Shown here one piece after another: positions 9,281-18,421 of a DNA stretch of 64,000 nt. The first letter of the stretch is position 1. Each line of letters opens with the position of its first letter. The notes beneath the pieces were generated by a model. It was not told the DNA's origin. It ran no database searches and saw only the letters and a list, made by a program, of their open reading frames with translations. Made by a program: the position numbers and the translations under genes. Source of the DNA: Geodermatophilus sp. DSM 45219 (GTDB lineage Bacteria > Actinomycetota > Actinomycetes > Mycobacteriales > Geodermatophilaceae); assembly GCF_900104025.1 (NCBI RefSeq), contig NZ_FNIQ01000001.1, forward strand, positions 310,001 through 374,000. The letters are read 5' to 3'.

Positions 9281-10270
9281 TCAGTCTCCGGCAGCCGCCG
9301 GCGCGGTGCCGCCCGCCTCCTCCAGCAGGTCGACCACCCCGCCGTCGGACGGCACGATCGCGCCCTCCTCGATGACACCGAAGCGCGGGTTCACCGTGAT
9401 GTCGACGCCCTCGCGGACCTGGGCGACCAGCTCCTGGGCAGCGGTGTCGGTCTCGCCCTGTGCGGCCTCCTCCAGCTGCGGGCGGACCTCCTCGAAGGTC
9501 GGCACCACCGGCTCGCCGACGAAGACCACGAGGACGCCGGGCAGGTCGGGCACGGTGAGCGAGGTCGCCGTGTTCGGCGCGGCCGAGGCGACCGCGTCGG
9601 CCAGCGGCGGCGGCACCAGCTCCGCCGACCGCGGCGCCACCTCCGGCAGCGTGGCCTCGCCGGGGTACTGCGCGGCGATCGCCGGATACGCGGCCGGGTC
9701 CGCCTGCAGCGCGGCGACGGCGGCGTCGGCGGCGGCCTGGTCGGGCACGTTGACGTAGCCCAGGCTCACCTGCGACAGCGCGGGCAGCTGCTCCTCGTAG
9801 GCGGCCCGCAGCTGCTCCTCGGAAGCCGCACCGGCCAGTCCCTGGGACTCGGCGACCCGCTGGCGCAGCAGCTGCTGGCGGACGGTCTCCCGGACGTCGG
9901 CGCGCGCGACGCCCTGCGAGGCGGCCTGCGCGTAGACGGCCTCGGGGTCCTCACCGGCCAGCAGCTCGTCGAGCCGGGCCTGCACGTCGCCGTCGTCCAC
10001 CGTGACGCCGTAGCGCTCGGCGAACCGGTCGTAGAGCTCGGCCTGGACCAGCCGGGTCAGCACCAGCCGGGTGAACTCGTCCTCGCGCCCCGCGGCGGCC
10101 TCGGCGAGGGCCGGGTCCTCCAGCCGCGAGTCGACCGCGGTCTCCAGCTCGTCGACGGTCACCTGCTCCTCGCCGACGTAGGCCGCCACGCTCGGGTCGG
10201 TGCGGCAGCCGGCCACCCCGGCGAGCGCGACCAGGACGGCCAGCGATGCGGTCAGGCGACGCGTCTGCAC
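9281..10270 (-). CDS. SurA-like N-terminal domain lipoprotein
   Basis: A 329-residue exported lipoprotein. The signal peptide LTASLAVLVALAGVAGC ends in a lipobox with Cys at about residue 23. The body carries a SurA_N/trigger-factor-like helical chaperone domain (EDEFTRLVLTRLVQAELYDRF, EQLRAAYEEQLPAL) followed by a short parvulin-like segment. It probably helps fold or stabilise secreted proteins at the outer face of the membrane. The position between mazG and mfd is where several actinobacteria keep a SurA-like lipoprotein gene. The start is GTG 10270. It is divergent from the phosphopantetheinyl transferase gene, with 126 bases between starts. Confidence 0.85.
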   Translation of the reverse strand: MQTRRLTASLAVLVALAGVAGCRTDPSVAAYVGEEQVTVDELETAVDSRLEDPALAEAAAGREDEFTRLVLTRLVQAELYDRFAERYGVTVDDGDVQARLDELLAGEDPEAVYAQAASQGVARADVRETVRQQLLRQRVAESQGLAGAASEEQLRAAYEEQLPALSQVSLGYVNVPDQAAADAAVAALQADPAAYPAIAAQYPGEATLPEVAPRSAELVPPPLADAVASAAPNTATSLTVPDLPGVLVVFVGEPVVPTFEEVRPQLEEAAQGETDTAAQELVAQVREGVDITVNPRFGVIEEGAIVPSDGGVVDLLEEAGGTAPAAAGD

Positions 10271-10396
10271 GGTCCGGAGCGTGCCACACCGGATGTGACC
10301 GACGGCGCAGGAGCCGGTCGCCCGGAGGGGTGTCCGCCCGGTCGCCTCCCCCCGACGAGGGATCCCCGCGGAGGCCCCGGCTGCCAGCATCGCGCC

Positions 10397-11059
10397 ATGC
10401 CGCCGACCGTCCCCGCGCCCCCTCCGGCGCCGCGGCCGGACGTCGCGGTCGGGCTCGTGGACCTGACCGCGGACGGCGACGCGCTGGCCCGCGCCGAGGC
10501 GCTGCTGACCCCCGCCGAGCGGGCCCGCGCCCGCCGGGGCACCCCCGCCGTCCACCGGCGCCGGGTGCTGCTGCGGGCCGCCCTGCGCACCGCGCTCGCC
10601 GCGGAGCTGGGCACCCGCCCGGAGCGGGTGCCGCTGACCGCGACCGCGGCGGGCCGGCCGCAGCTGCCGGCGGCCACCGGGCTGGACGCGAGCTGCTCGG
10701 CCGACGGCCGGCTCGGCCTGGTCGCCGTGGGCCGCGGCTGCCGGGTCGGCGTGGACGTGGAGCGGGTGGCCCCGTGGACGCCGGACGTCCTCGACGAGCG
10801 CTGGCTGGCAGGCAGCGAGCAGGCCGCGCTGACCGCCCTGCCACCCGCCGCCCGCCCGGACGCGGTGGCCCGCGCCTGGACGCAGAAGGAGGCCGTCCTC
10901 AAGGCCCGCGGGACCGGCCTGCGCGACGACCCGGCGGCCGTCGTGACCGTCGTCGGGCGGACCGCGGGCGAGGTGGCCGGCTGGCCGGTCCGGGACGTGC
11001 CCGTGCCCGACGGATGGGTGGCCAGCCTGGCGGCCCGCGACGAGGAGACCCGCAGATGA
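10397..11059 (+). CDS. 4'-phosphopantetheinyl transferase, Sfp type
   Basis: A 220-residue enzyme that moves phosphopantetheine from CoA to a carrier-protein serine. The Mg/CoA motif VGVDVERV lies at about residues 117-124, and the second signature WTQKEAVLKARG at about residues 161-172. Length and the two-half pseudo-symmetry fit Sfp/Gsp-type enzymes. Its stop overlaps the start of the next gene (ATGA at 11056-11059). That gene encodes a protein with a carrier domain, so the obvious partner is encoded in the same transcript. The start is ATG 10397. Confidence 0.92.
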   Translation: MPPTVPAPPPAPRPDVAVGLVDLTADGDALARAEALLTPAERARARRGTPAVHRRRVLLRAALRTALAAELGTRPERVPLTATAAGRPQLPAATGLDASCSADGRLGLVAVGRGCRVGVDVERVAPWTPDVLDERWLAGSEQAALTALPPAARPDAVARAWTQKEAVLKARGTGLRDDPAAVVTVVGRTAGEVAGWPVRDVPVPDGWVASLAARDEETRR

Positions 11060-13953
11060 CGCTCGCCCCCGCCGTCCCCCAGCTCGCGCTGTTCCGGGCC
11101 CGCTGCGAGGAGGCGGCCGGCGTCGCGCTGGACGCCCCCGGCGCCCTGCACGCCTACTCCGTCGCGCAGCCCGGGCGCTTCTGGCGCACGCTGCTGGACT
11201 GGACGGAGCTCCCCTGGTCCGGCTCGGCCGACGTCGTGCTCACCGAGGGCGACGTGCGGAGCGCGCGCTTCTTCCCCGACGTCCGGCTGAACTACGCCGA
11301 GGCGCTGCTGCGGCCGCTGCCCGGCGTCCCCGACGACGCCCCCGCGGTGACCGCCGTGCACGCCGGCCGCCCGGCCGACACGCTGACCCGCGGGCAGCTG
11401 CGCGCCGAGGTCGAGGCGACCGCGGCCGCCCTGGCCGCGGCGGGCCTGCGGGCCGGTGACCGGCTCGTGCTCGTCGCCCCGCACGCGGCGGGCACGATCG
11501 TCGTGGCCCTGGCCGCGGCGGCCCTGGGCGCCGCGGTGTCCACCGCCGCGCCGGACATGGGCGCCCCGGCCCTGCTGGGCCGTTTCGAGCAGGTCGAGCC
11601 GGCGCTGCTCGTCCTCGACCGCGCCGCCACGGGCGAGGGGACGGCGGAGGCGCTGGTCGCCGGGCTGCCCACGGCCCGCCGGCTCGTCGTCCTGGACGAC
11701 CTGCCGCTGCCCGGCGGCGCGCTGCCCGCCGACCGGCTCGCCGACCTGGTCGCCGGGGCCGGGCCGGCGCCGGCGTGGGAGCGCCGGCCGTTCGACCACC
11801 CGCTGTTCGTCATGTTCTCCTCCGGCACCACCGGCCCGCCCAAGGCGATGGTCCACGGCGCGGGCGGCACGCTGCTCGAGCACGTCAAGGAGCACCGGCT
11901 GCACGGCGACCTGACGCCGGCCGACACGCTCTACTTCCACACCACCACCGCGTGGATGATGTGGAACTGGCAGCTGTCCGCGCTCGCGGTCGGCGCGCAC
12001 GTGGTCACCTTCGACGGCCCGGTCACCGGCCCGGAGACGCTGTGGCGGCTGGTCGCCGACCACGGCGTCACCGTCCTCGGCACCAGCCCGGCCTACCTGC
12101 AGCTGTGCCAGGACGCCGGCTACGCACCGGCCGCCGAGGTCGACCTGTCCCGCCTGCGCGCGGTGCTCTCGACCGGCGCGGTGCTGCACGACTGGCAGTT
12201 CGACTGGGTCGCCGAGCACGTCGGCCCGGTGCCGCTGCAGTCGATCTCCGGCGGTACCGACATCATCGGCTGCTTCGTCCTGGGCAGCCCGGGAGAGCCG
12301 GTGCGCCGCGGCCGCGCGCAGGCCCGCAGCCTGGGGCTGGACGTCGCCGCGGTCGCCGAGGACGGCACCGAGGTCGTCGGCGCGGTCGGCGAGCTGGTCT
12401 GCCGCAACCCGTTCCCCTCCCGCCCGGTGGGCTTCCTCCGCGACCCCGACGGCGCCCGCTTCACCGCGTCCTACTTCGCCGAGCACCCGGGGATGTGGAC
12501 CCACGGCGACCTCGTCGACATCGACGCCGACGGCTCGGCCCGGCTGCACGGACGCTCCGACGGCGTCCTCAACGTCGACGGCGTCCGCATCGGGCCGAGC
12601 GAGGTCTACGCCGTGCTGCGCGGCCTGCCCGAGGTCGCCGACGCCATGGCCGTCGAGCAGCGCGACCCCGACCGCCCCGGCGCCACGCGGATGGTGCTGC
12701 TCGTCGTCCTGCGCGAGGGGGCCGCGCTCGACGGCGGCCTGGACCGCACGATCCGCCGCCGGCTGCGCGAGCAGGCCTCCGCCGCCCACGTGCCGGCGCT
12801 GGTGGCCGCCGTCCCGGAGCTGCCGCTGACCCACAACGGCAAGCGGTCGGAACGGGCCGCCCGCGACGCGGTCAACGGCGACCCGGTGGCCAACGCCAGC
12901 GCGTTGCGCTCACCGGCGTGCCTGGAGGCGATCCGGGCCGCCGTCGCCGCGGCCGGCACCACCCCCGCCGACACCGGGACGACGGACGGCGACCCGCTGC
13001 TGCACGCGGTCACCGCCCTGTGGAGCGAGGTGCTGCGTACCGGCGGCATCGGCCCGGACGACGACTTCGCCGACCTGGGCGGGACGTCCCGGCAGGTGCT
13101 GAGCCTGCTGCGGCGGGTGCGGCTGGACCTGGGCGCCGACGTGCCGCTGCCGGTGTTCGCCGGGCAGCCGACCCCGCGCGGGCTGGCCCGGGCGGTCGCC
13201 GCCGCCGGGTCACCGGACGACGTGGGCGCAACGGTGCTGCGCGCCGGGACGGGCCGGCCGGTCGTGCTGGTGGCCGACGCGTGGGGGCAGCTCAACCTCT
13301 ACGCCGGGCTGGTGGGCCGGCTGGCGACCGACCGGCCGGTGCTGGGCCTGCAGCCGCGGCTGACCGGCCCGGACGGGGAGCACGTCCCGATCGAGGAGGT
13401 CGCCGCGCGGGCGCTGGAGCGGCTGCGGGAGGTGCAGCCCGAGGGCCCGTACAGCCTGGTCGGCTACTCCTTCGGCGGCCTGGTGGCGACCGCGGTGGCG
13501 ACGTCCCTGGAGGCAGCCGGCGAGCCGGTCGCCTGGCTGGGCCTGCTCGACGTCCGCCCGCCGCAGGCCGCGCTCGGCCCGCGGGAGCTCGCCCTCCAGC
13601 GCTGGACGTGGCGGTTCCGGACGCTGCGCCGCCGGCTGCGCCGGGTGCCCGCCGGCACCGCACCGGCGCCGGTCGCCGTGCCCGACCCCGAGCTGGCGTT
13701 CTTCGCCCGGTCGGAGGCGGTCGGCGAGGCGTTCCGGCCCGGGCCGGTCGCCGCGCCGGTCACGTTCTTCCTGGCCGAGGGGTCCCGGGCAGGCGTCCGC
13801 GGCACCATGGGCGCCTGGCGGCGGGCCGCGGCGGACCTGACCGTGGTCGTCGTCCCCGGTCACCACGGCGACGTCGACGACGACCGGGTGGGCATGCTCA
13901 GCGAGCAGCACGTGGGCACGCTCGCCGCCCGCGTCTCCGCGGCGATGAGGTGA
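11056..13953 (+). CDS. NRPS-like A-T-TE protein with acetoacetyl-CoA-synthetase-type adenylation domain
   Basis: 965 residues in three modules. Residues 1-640: an acyl-activating domain of the acetoacetyl-CoA synthetase type (FPDVRLNYAEALL, P-loop FSSGTTGPPKAMVHG at about 254, WTHGDL, GRSDGVLNVDGVRIGP, catalytic Lys596 in LPLTHNGK). Residues 655-730: a carrier domain with LGGTSRQ and candidate phosphopantetheine Ser678. Residues 740-965: an alpha/beta-hydrolase thioesterase with GYSFGG (Ser805), LLDV (Asp832) and GHHGD (His936 or His937). The substrate is unknown; a short or beta-oxo acid is suggested by the A-domain subfamily only. It is coupled to its phosphopantetheinyl transferase and ends nine bases from the convergent mfd gene. 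No condensation or ketosynthase domain is nearby. Confidence 0.88.
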   Translation: MTLAPAVPQLALFRARCEEAAGVALDAPGALHAYSVAQPGRFWRTLLDWTELPWSGSADVVLTEGDVRSARFFPDVRLNYAEALLRPLPGVPDDAPAVTAVHAGRPADTLTRGQLRAEVEATAAALAAAGLRAGDRLVLVAPHAAGTIVVALAAAALGAAVSTAAPDMGAPALLGRFEQVEPALLVLDRAATGEGTAEALVAGLPTARRLVVLDDLPLPGGALPADRLADLVAGAGPAPAWERRPFDHPLFVMFSSGTTGPPKAMVHGAGGTLLEHVKEHRLHGDLTPADTLYFHTTTAWMMWNWQLSALAVGAHVVTFDGPVTGPETLWRLVADHGVTVLGTSPAYLQLCQDAGYAPAAEVDLSRLRAVLSTGAVLHDWQFDWVAEHVGPVPLQSISGGTDIIGCFVLGSPGEPVRRGRAQARSLGLDVAAVAEDGTEVVGAVGELVCRNPFPSRPVGFLRDPDGARFTASYFAEHPGMWTHGDLVDIDADGSARLHGRSDGVLNVDGVRIGPSEVYAVLRGLPEVADAMAVEQRDPDRPGATRMVLLVVLREGAALDGGLDRTIRRRLREQASAAHVPALVAAVPELPLTHNGKRSERAARDAVNGDPVANASALRSPACLEAIRAAVAAAGTTPADTGTTDGDPLLHAVTALWSEVLRTGGIGPDDDFADLGGTSRQVLSLLRRVRLDLGADVPLPVFAGQPTPRGLARAVAAAGSPDDVGATVLRAGTGRPVVLVADAWGQLNLYAGLVGRLATDRPVLGLQPRLTGPDGEHVPIEEVAARALERLREVQPEGPYSLVGYSFGGLVATAVATSLEAAGEPVAWLGLLDVRPPQAALGPRELALQRWTWRFRTLRRRLRRVPAGTAPAPVAVPDPELAFFARSEAVGEAFRPGPVAAPVTFFLAEGSRAGVRGTMGAWRRAAADLTVVVVPGHHGDVDDDRVGMLSEQHVGTLAARVSAAMR

Positions 13954-13962
13954 GGGGTCCGG

Positions 13963-16900
13963 CTAGGCAGCGACCGGCTGGGCCAGCAGGGCGGTCAGCA
14001 GCGACTGCAGGTGGTCCAGCAGCGCCACGTCGCGCAGCGGGGTGCGCCGGTCCGGGCCGACGGGCACCTTGAGCGAGATGGTGTCGGCCGCGGCCTTGTA
14101 GGTGGCGCCGTCGGCGAGCCGGGCCAGCCGCATCTGCTTGGACTCCGGCAGCGGGACGGGACTGATCCGGATCGCCCGGCCCTGCAGCGACACCTCGGTG
14201 ATGCCCCACTGCCGCACCGCGGCCCGGAAGCGGGCCACGGCCAGCAGGTTGAGCACCGGCGCCGGCGGGGTCCCGTAGCGGTCGGTGAGCTCGTCGAGCA
14301 CCGCCTGCGCCTGCTCGTCGGACTGCACCGAGGCCACCTTCCGATAGGCCTCCATCCGCAGCCGCTCGCCGGGCACGTAGTCGTGCGGCAGGTGCGCGTC
14401 GACCGGCAGGTCCACCCGGACGTCGGCCGGCTCGGCCGGCGGCTCCTCGCCGTCGAGCTGCGCCCGGTAGTCGGTGACCGCCTCGCCCACCAGCCGCACG
14501 TACAGGTCGAACCCGACGCCGGCGATGTGCCCGGACTGCTCGCCGCCGAGCAGGTTGCCCGAGCCGCGGATCTCCAGGTCCTTCATCGCCACGGCCATGC
14601 CCGCGCCGAGGTCGGTGTTGTGCGCGATGGTGGTCAGCCGGTCGACCGAGGTCTCGGTCAGCGGCCGCGACGGGTCGTAGGTGAAGTAGGCGTAGGCCCG
14701 CTCGCGGCCACGCCCCACCCGGCCGCGGATCTGGTGCAGCTGGGAGAGGCCGAAGGTGTCGGCGCGGTCGACGATCAGGGTGTTGGCGTTCGGGATGTCC
14801 AGGCCGGACTCGACGATGGTCGTCGCGACCAGGACGTCGTACTCCTTCTCCCAGAAGCCGACCATGATCCGCTCGAGCTCGTGCTCCTTCATCTGCCCGT
14901 GCCCGACCGCGACGCGCGCCTCGGGGACCAGCTGACGGATCTTCGCCGCGGCCTTGTCGATCGACTGCACCCGGTTGTGGATGACGAAGACCTGCCCGTC
15001 GCGCAGCAGCTCGCGGCGGATCGCGGCGGCCATCTGCTTGTCGTCCCAGGCACCGACGTAGGTCAGCACCGGGTGCCGCTCCTCCGGGGGCGTGAGGATC
15101 GTCGACATCTCGCGGATGCCGGTCAGCGACATCTCCAGCGTGCGCGGGATCGGGGTGGCCGACATCGACAGGACGTCGACCGCCGTCCGCATGGTCTTCA
15201 GGTACTCCTTGTGCTCGACCCCGAAGCGCTGCTCCTCGTCGACGATCACCAGGCCGAGGTCCTTGAACCGGGTGGTCGGCTGCAGCAGCCGGTGGGTGCC
15301 CACGAGGACGTCGACCTCGCCGGCGGCCAGCCGGCGCAGGACCTCCCGCGACTCGGCGTCGGACTGGAAGCGGGAGAGCACCTCCACCGTCACCGGGAAC
15401 TGCGCGAACCGCTCGGAGAAGGTCTTGTAGTGCTGGTTGGCCAGCAGCGTCGTCGGCACCAGGACGGCGACCTGCTTGCCGTCCTGCACCGCCTTGAACG
15501 CCGCCCGGACGGCGATCTCGGTCTTCCCGTAGCCGACGTCGCCGCAGATGATCCGGTCCATCGGGACCGGGTGCTGCATGTCGGTCTTGACCTCGTCGAT
15601 CGCGGCCAGCTGGTCGGGGGTCTCCTGGAACGGGAAGGCGTCCTCCAGCTCGCGCTGCCAGACGGTGTCCGGGCCGAACGCGTGCCCCTTGGTCGCCATC
15701 CGCGCCGAGTACAGCCGGATGAGCTCCGCGGCGATCTGCTTGACCGCCTTGCGGGCCTGCCCCTTGGTCTTCTGCCAGTCGGCGCCGCCGAGCTTGGACA
15801 GCGCCGGGGCCTCGCCGCCGACGTAGCGGGTCAGCTGGTCCAGGGCGTCGGTGGGCACGAACAGCCGGTCCGGCGGCTGGTTCCGCTTGGACGGCGCGTA
15901 CTCGACGATGAGGTAGTCGCGCTGCCCGCCGTTGACGGTGCGGCTGACCATCTCGATGTAGCGGCCGATGCCGTGGTGCTCGTGGACGACGAGGTCGCCG
16001 GGCTGCAGCTGCACCAGGTCGACGGCGTTGCGCCGGCGCGCGGGCATCTTCACCGCGTCGCGCATCGAGGTGCCGCGCTGGCCGGTGAGGTCGTGCTCGG
16101 TGAGCAGCGCCAGGCCCACACCCGGGAAGGCGAACCCGGCCTCCAGGCTGCCCTGGGTGACGTGGGCGATCCGCGGCTCGGGCGCGGTGGCGACGTCGGG
16201 CACCAGCCGGGCCCCCAGGTCGGCCTCGGTGAACTGGTCGGCGGCGCGCTGTGCGGGACCGGGCCCGGCGAAGGTGACGACGACGCGCCAGCCGTCGTGG
16301 GACCAGGTGCGCAGCTGGTCGATGGCACGCGGCACGTCGCCGGCGAAGCGCTCGACGGTCGTCGCGTCGAGGGCGACGTGCGTGTCGTCGTCCTCCGTGG
16401 CGAGGGTGAACGCGCCGGTCGTCCACCACGGCAGGCCGCGGCCGCGGGCGGCGGCCTCGACGTCGGCGAGGTCGCGGAAGGACGACGCACCGAGGTCCAG
16501 CGGCGCCTCCCCGGCCTCCGCGGCCGTCGCCCAGGAGGCCGCGAGGAACTCCTCGGCGGTGCGCACCAGGTCCGCGGCGCGGCTGCGCACCCGCTCGGGG
16601 TCGAAGACCAGCACGTGCGTGCCGGCCGGCACGAGGTCGGTGAGCAGCTGCATGTGGACGTCGCCGATGAGCGCCGGGGTCAGCGACTCCATGCCCTCGA
16701 CCGCGATGCCCTCGGCGAGCCTGCCCAGGACCTCCAGCAGCCCGGGGTGCCCCACGGCCAGCGCCGCGGCCCGCTCCCGCACCTCGTCGGTGAGCAGCAG
16801 CTCGCGGCACGGCGGGGCCCACAGCCGGTCGGGCCGCTCGTCGAGGGAGCGCTGGTCGGCCGCTGCGAAGTAGCGCAGCTCGTCGACCTCGTCGCCCCAG

Positions 16901-17529
16901 AACTCCACCCGGACCGGGTGCGGCTCGGTGGGCGGGAAGACGTCGAGGAGCCCGCCGCGGACGGCGAACTCGCCGCGCTTCTCCACCAGTTCCACCCGGG
17001 TGTAGGCGGCGTCGGCGAGCGCACGGGCGACGTCGTCGAGCTCGGCGGTGTCGCCCGGCGCGAGCTCCACCGGGACCAGGTCGCCCAGGCCCGGGGCCAG
17101 CGGCTGCAGCACGCTGCGCACCGGCGCGACCAGCACGTCGATGGTGCCGTTCTGCCCGGGGTGGGTCAGGTCGCGCAGCACCGCGAGCCGGCAGCCGACG
17201 GTGTCCGCGCGCGGGGACAGCCGCTCGTGGGGCAGCGTCTCCCAGGCCGGGAACACCTCGGTGCGCCGGTCGGGCAGGAAGCAGCGGAGCTGGTCGGCGA
17301 CGGCGTCGGCGTCCCGCTCCCCCGCCGTCACGACGAGGACGGGCACGCCCGCACCCCCGCGCTCTGCACCCGACCCGCCAGACCCGCCCCCAGCCGCCAG
17401 GGCGGCGGCCACCAGCGGCTGGGCGGACGGTGGTGCGGTGACCGCCAGCTCCGCGTTCCCGGCGGCGGCGACGACGCGGGCCATGCCGGGGTCGGTGAGG
17501 ACGACGTCGAGCACGCCGCGGAGGGTCAC
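13963..17529 (-). CDS. mfd: transcription-repair coupling factor
   Basis: A 1,188-residue SF2 translocase that removes stalled RNA polymerase from DNA lesions and recruits UvrA. The N-terminal third is the UvrB-like module. A CarD-like RNA-polymerase interaction domain follows (DLVVHEHHGIGRYIEM). The RecG-like motor has Walker A GDVGYGKTE with Lys669, DEEQRFGVEHKEYLK, SATPIPRTL and the TRG region. The C-terminal TRCF domain is complete. GTG 17529 is chosen because it lies about nine bases after GGGAG and gives the usual length; an upstream open frame continues but is non-conserved in character. Convergent with the A-T-TE gene; the surface-polymer island begins upstream of it. Confidence 0.96.
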   Translation of the reverse strand: MTLRGVLDVVLTDPGMARVVAAAGNAELAVTAPPSAQPLVAAALAAGGGSGGSGAERGGAGVPVLVVTAGERDADAVADQLRCFLPDRRTEVFPAWETLPHERLSPRADTVGCRLAVLRDLTHPGQNGTIDVLVAPVRSVLQPLAPGLGDLVPVELAPGDTAELDDVARALADAAYTRVELVEKRGEFAVRGGLLDVFPPTEPHPVRVEFWGDEVDELRYFAAADQRSLDERPDRLWAPPCRELLLTDEVRERAAALAVGHPGLLEVLGRLAEGIAVEGMESLTPALIGDVHMQLLTDLVPAGTHVLVFDPERVRSRAADLVRTAEEFLAASWATAAEAGEAPLDLGASSFRDLADVEAAARGRGLPWWTTGAFTLATEDDDTHVALDATTVERFAGDVPRAIDQLRTWSHDGWRVVVTFAGPGPAQRAADQFTEADLGARLVPDVATAPEPRIAHVTQGSLEAGFAFPGVGLALLTEHDLTGQRGTSMRDAVKMPARRRNAVDLVQLQPGDLVVHEHHGIGRYIEMVSRTVNGGQRDYLIVEYAPSKRNQPPDRLFVPTDALDQLTRYVGGEAPALSKLGGADWQKTKGQARKAVKQIAAELIRLYSARMATKGHAFGPDTVWQRELEDAFPFQETPDQLAAIDEVKTDMQHPVPMDRIICGDVGYGKTEIAVRAAFKAVQDGKQVAVLVPTTLLANQHYKTFSERFAQFPVTVEVLSRFQSDAESREVLRRLAAGEVDVLVGTHRLLQPTTRFKDLGLVIVDEEQRFGVEHKEYLKTMRTAVDVLSMSATPIPRTLEMSLTGIREMSTILTPPEERHPVLTYVGAWDDKQMAAAIRRELLRDGQVFVIHNRVQSIDKAAAKIRQLVPEARVAVGHGQMKEHELERIMVGFWEKEYDVLVATTIVESGLDIPNANTLIVDRADTFGLSQLHQIRGRVGRGRERAYAYFTYDPSRPLTETSVDRLTTIAHNTDLGAGMAVAMKDLEIRGSGNLLGGEQSGHIAGVGFDLYVRLVGEAVTDYRAQLDGEEPPAEPADVRVDLPVDAHLPHDYVPGERLRMEAYRKVASVQSDEQAQAVLDELTDRYGTPPAPVLNLLAVARFRAAVRQWGITEVSLQGRAIRISPVPLPESKQMRLARLADGATYKAAADTISLKVPVGPDRRTPLRDVALLDHLQSLLTALLAQPVAA

Positions 17530-17650
17530 GAGCAGGTCTCCCGAGGTCTGACGGCCGCACGCGTCGCGCCGGGTGCGCGGGGGGCCGGCCCTCCAGGTTA
17601 GTCCCGTCGGCGCCGGACCGGCGGGGCCGTCGCGGAGCCCGCCCTCCGGC

Positions 17651-18421
17651 TCAGGCGGCCGGGGACGGCGCGGAGACCGCCCGTCGCCCGGCCGGCTCCG
17701 CCGCGCCGTCCCCCTCCGGCGCACCGGTCCGTCGCACGGCCACGAGGCGCCCCACGACGTAGACCACGGTGGTGCTCAGCACCAGCAGCTCGCCGCCGTC
17801 CTCCAGCGTGCCGAGGACGTCGCCGAACCAGCCCCCGAGGAACAGCACGTGGGCCTGGTCCAGGACTGCGCCGAAGAAGACGTACGCCGCGATGAGACCC
17901 GCCATGCCGAGGCTGGCGCGGCGGTTCCAGCGGTCGCTGCGCAGGTGCAGGAGCAGCGCGGCGGCCACCGGGACGGCGGCGAGCAGTCCCCAGACCAGCA
18001 GCTCCCCGAGGTCGTTCGCCCGCAGGCCCAGGAACCCGTCGGCGGGGAACCAGAGGTCCTCCGCCAGCTGCCCGGCCAGCCACGCGCCCTTGCTCTCGTG
18101 CAGCCGCAGGGAGTCGTCGGCGAGCGCGCACAGGAAGACCGCGGCGTAGGCCGCCCAGACCGCGTGCCGGGTGGCCCGGCACAGCACCAGCAGCAGCACC
18201 GCGAGCCCGGCCTGCTGGGCGTAGCCGGCGTACTCCGCCCAGCCGCCGTCGGACTCCAGCAGCCACGGGTCGGTGGGGCTGGGGCCCGCCGTGACCAGGC
18301 GGACGACGGAGGCGCCGACGAGCGCCAGGTCCACCGCCACCAGCGCCGCCAGCAGCGGGACCGGCCCCAGGGACCCCAGGCGCGTGCGCACCGCCGGCCG
18401 AGCCGTCGCGACCGTGGTCAC
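17651..18421 (-). CDS. membrane protein of unknown function
   Basis: A 256-residue protein with about six hydrophobic helices (for example VPLLAALVAVDLALVGASVV, GLAVLLLVLCRAT, ELLVWGLLAAVPVAAALLL, LGMAGLIAAYVFFGAVLD). Between helices are conserved-looking polar stretches, LADDSLRLHESKGAWLAGQ and ANDLGELL. I do not recognise the family. The GTG start at 18421 overlaps the stop of the deacetylase gene as GTGA, and GAGGGTGG lies just upstream. It therefore belongs to the cytidylyltransferase - deacetylase - membrane protein operon and may act in the same surface-polymer process. Confidence 0.75.
   Translation of the reverse strand: MTTVATARPAVRTRLGSLGPVPLLAALVAVDLALVGASVVRLVTAGPSPTDPWLLESDGGWAEYAGYAQQAGLAVLLLVLCRATRHAVWAAYAAVFLCALADDSLRLHESKGAWLAGQLAEDLWFPADGFLGLRANDLGELLVWGLLAAVPVAAALLLHLRSDRWNRRASLGMAGLIAAYVFFGAVLDQAHVLFLGGWFGDVLGTLEDGGELLVLSTTVVYVVGRLVAVRRTGAPEGDGAAEPAGRRAVSAPSPAA

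Noticed and set aside
10252..12834. Long minus-strand frame opposite the A-T-TE gene
   Set aside because: Low-complexity product; the plus strand carries complete enzyme motifs and a coupled partner gene.
14011..17601. A 1,196-codon plus-strand frame
   Set aside because: It is the exact antisense of mfd, whose motifs are unmistakable.
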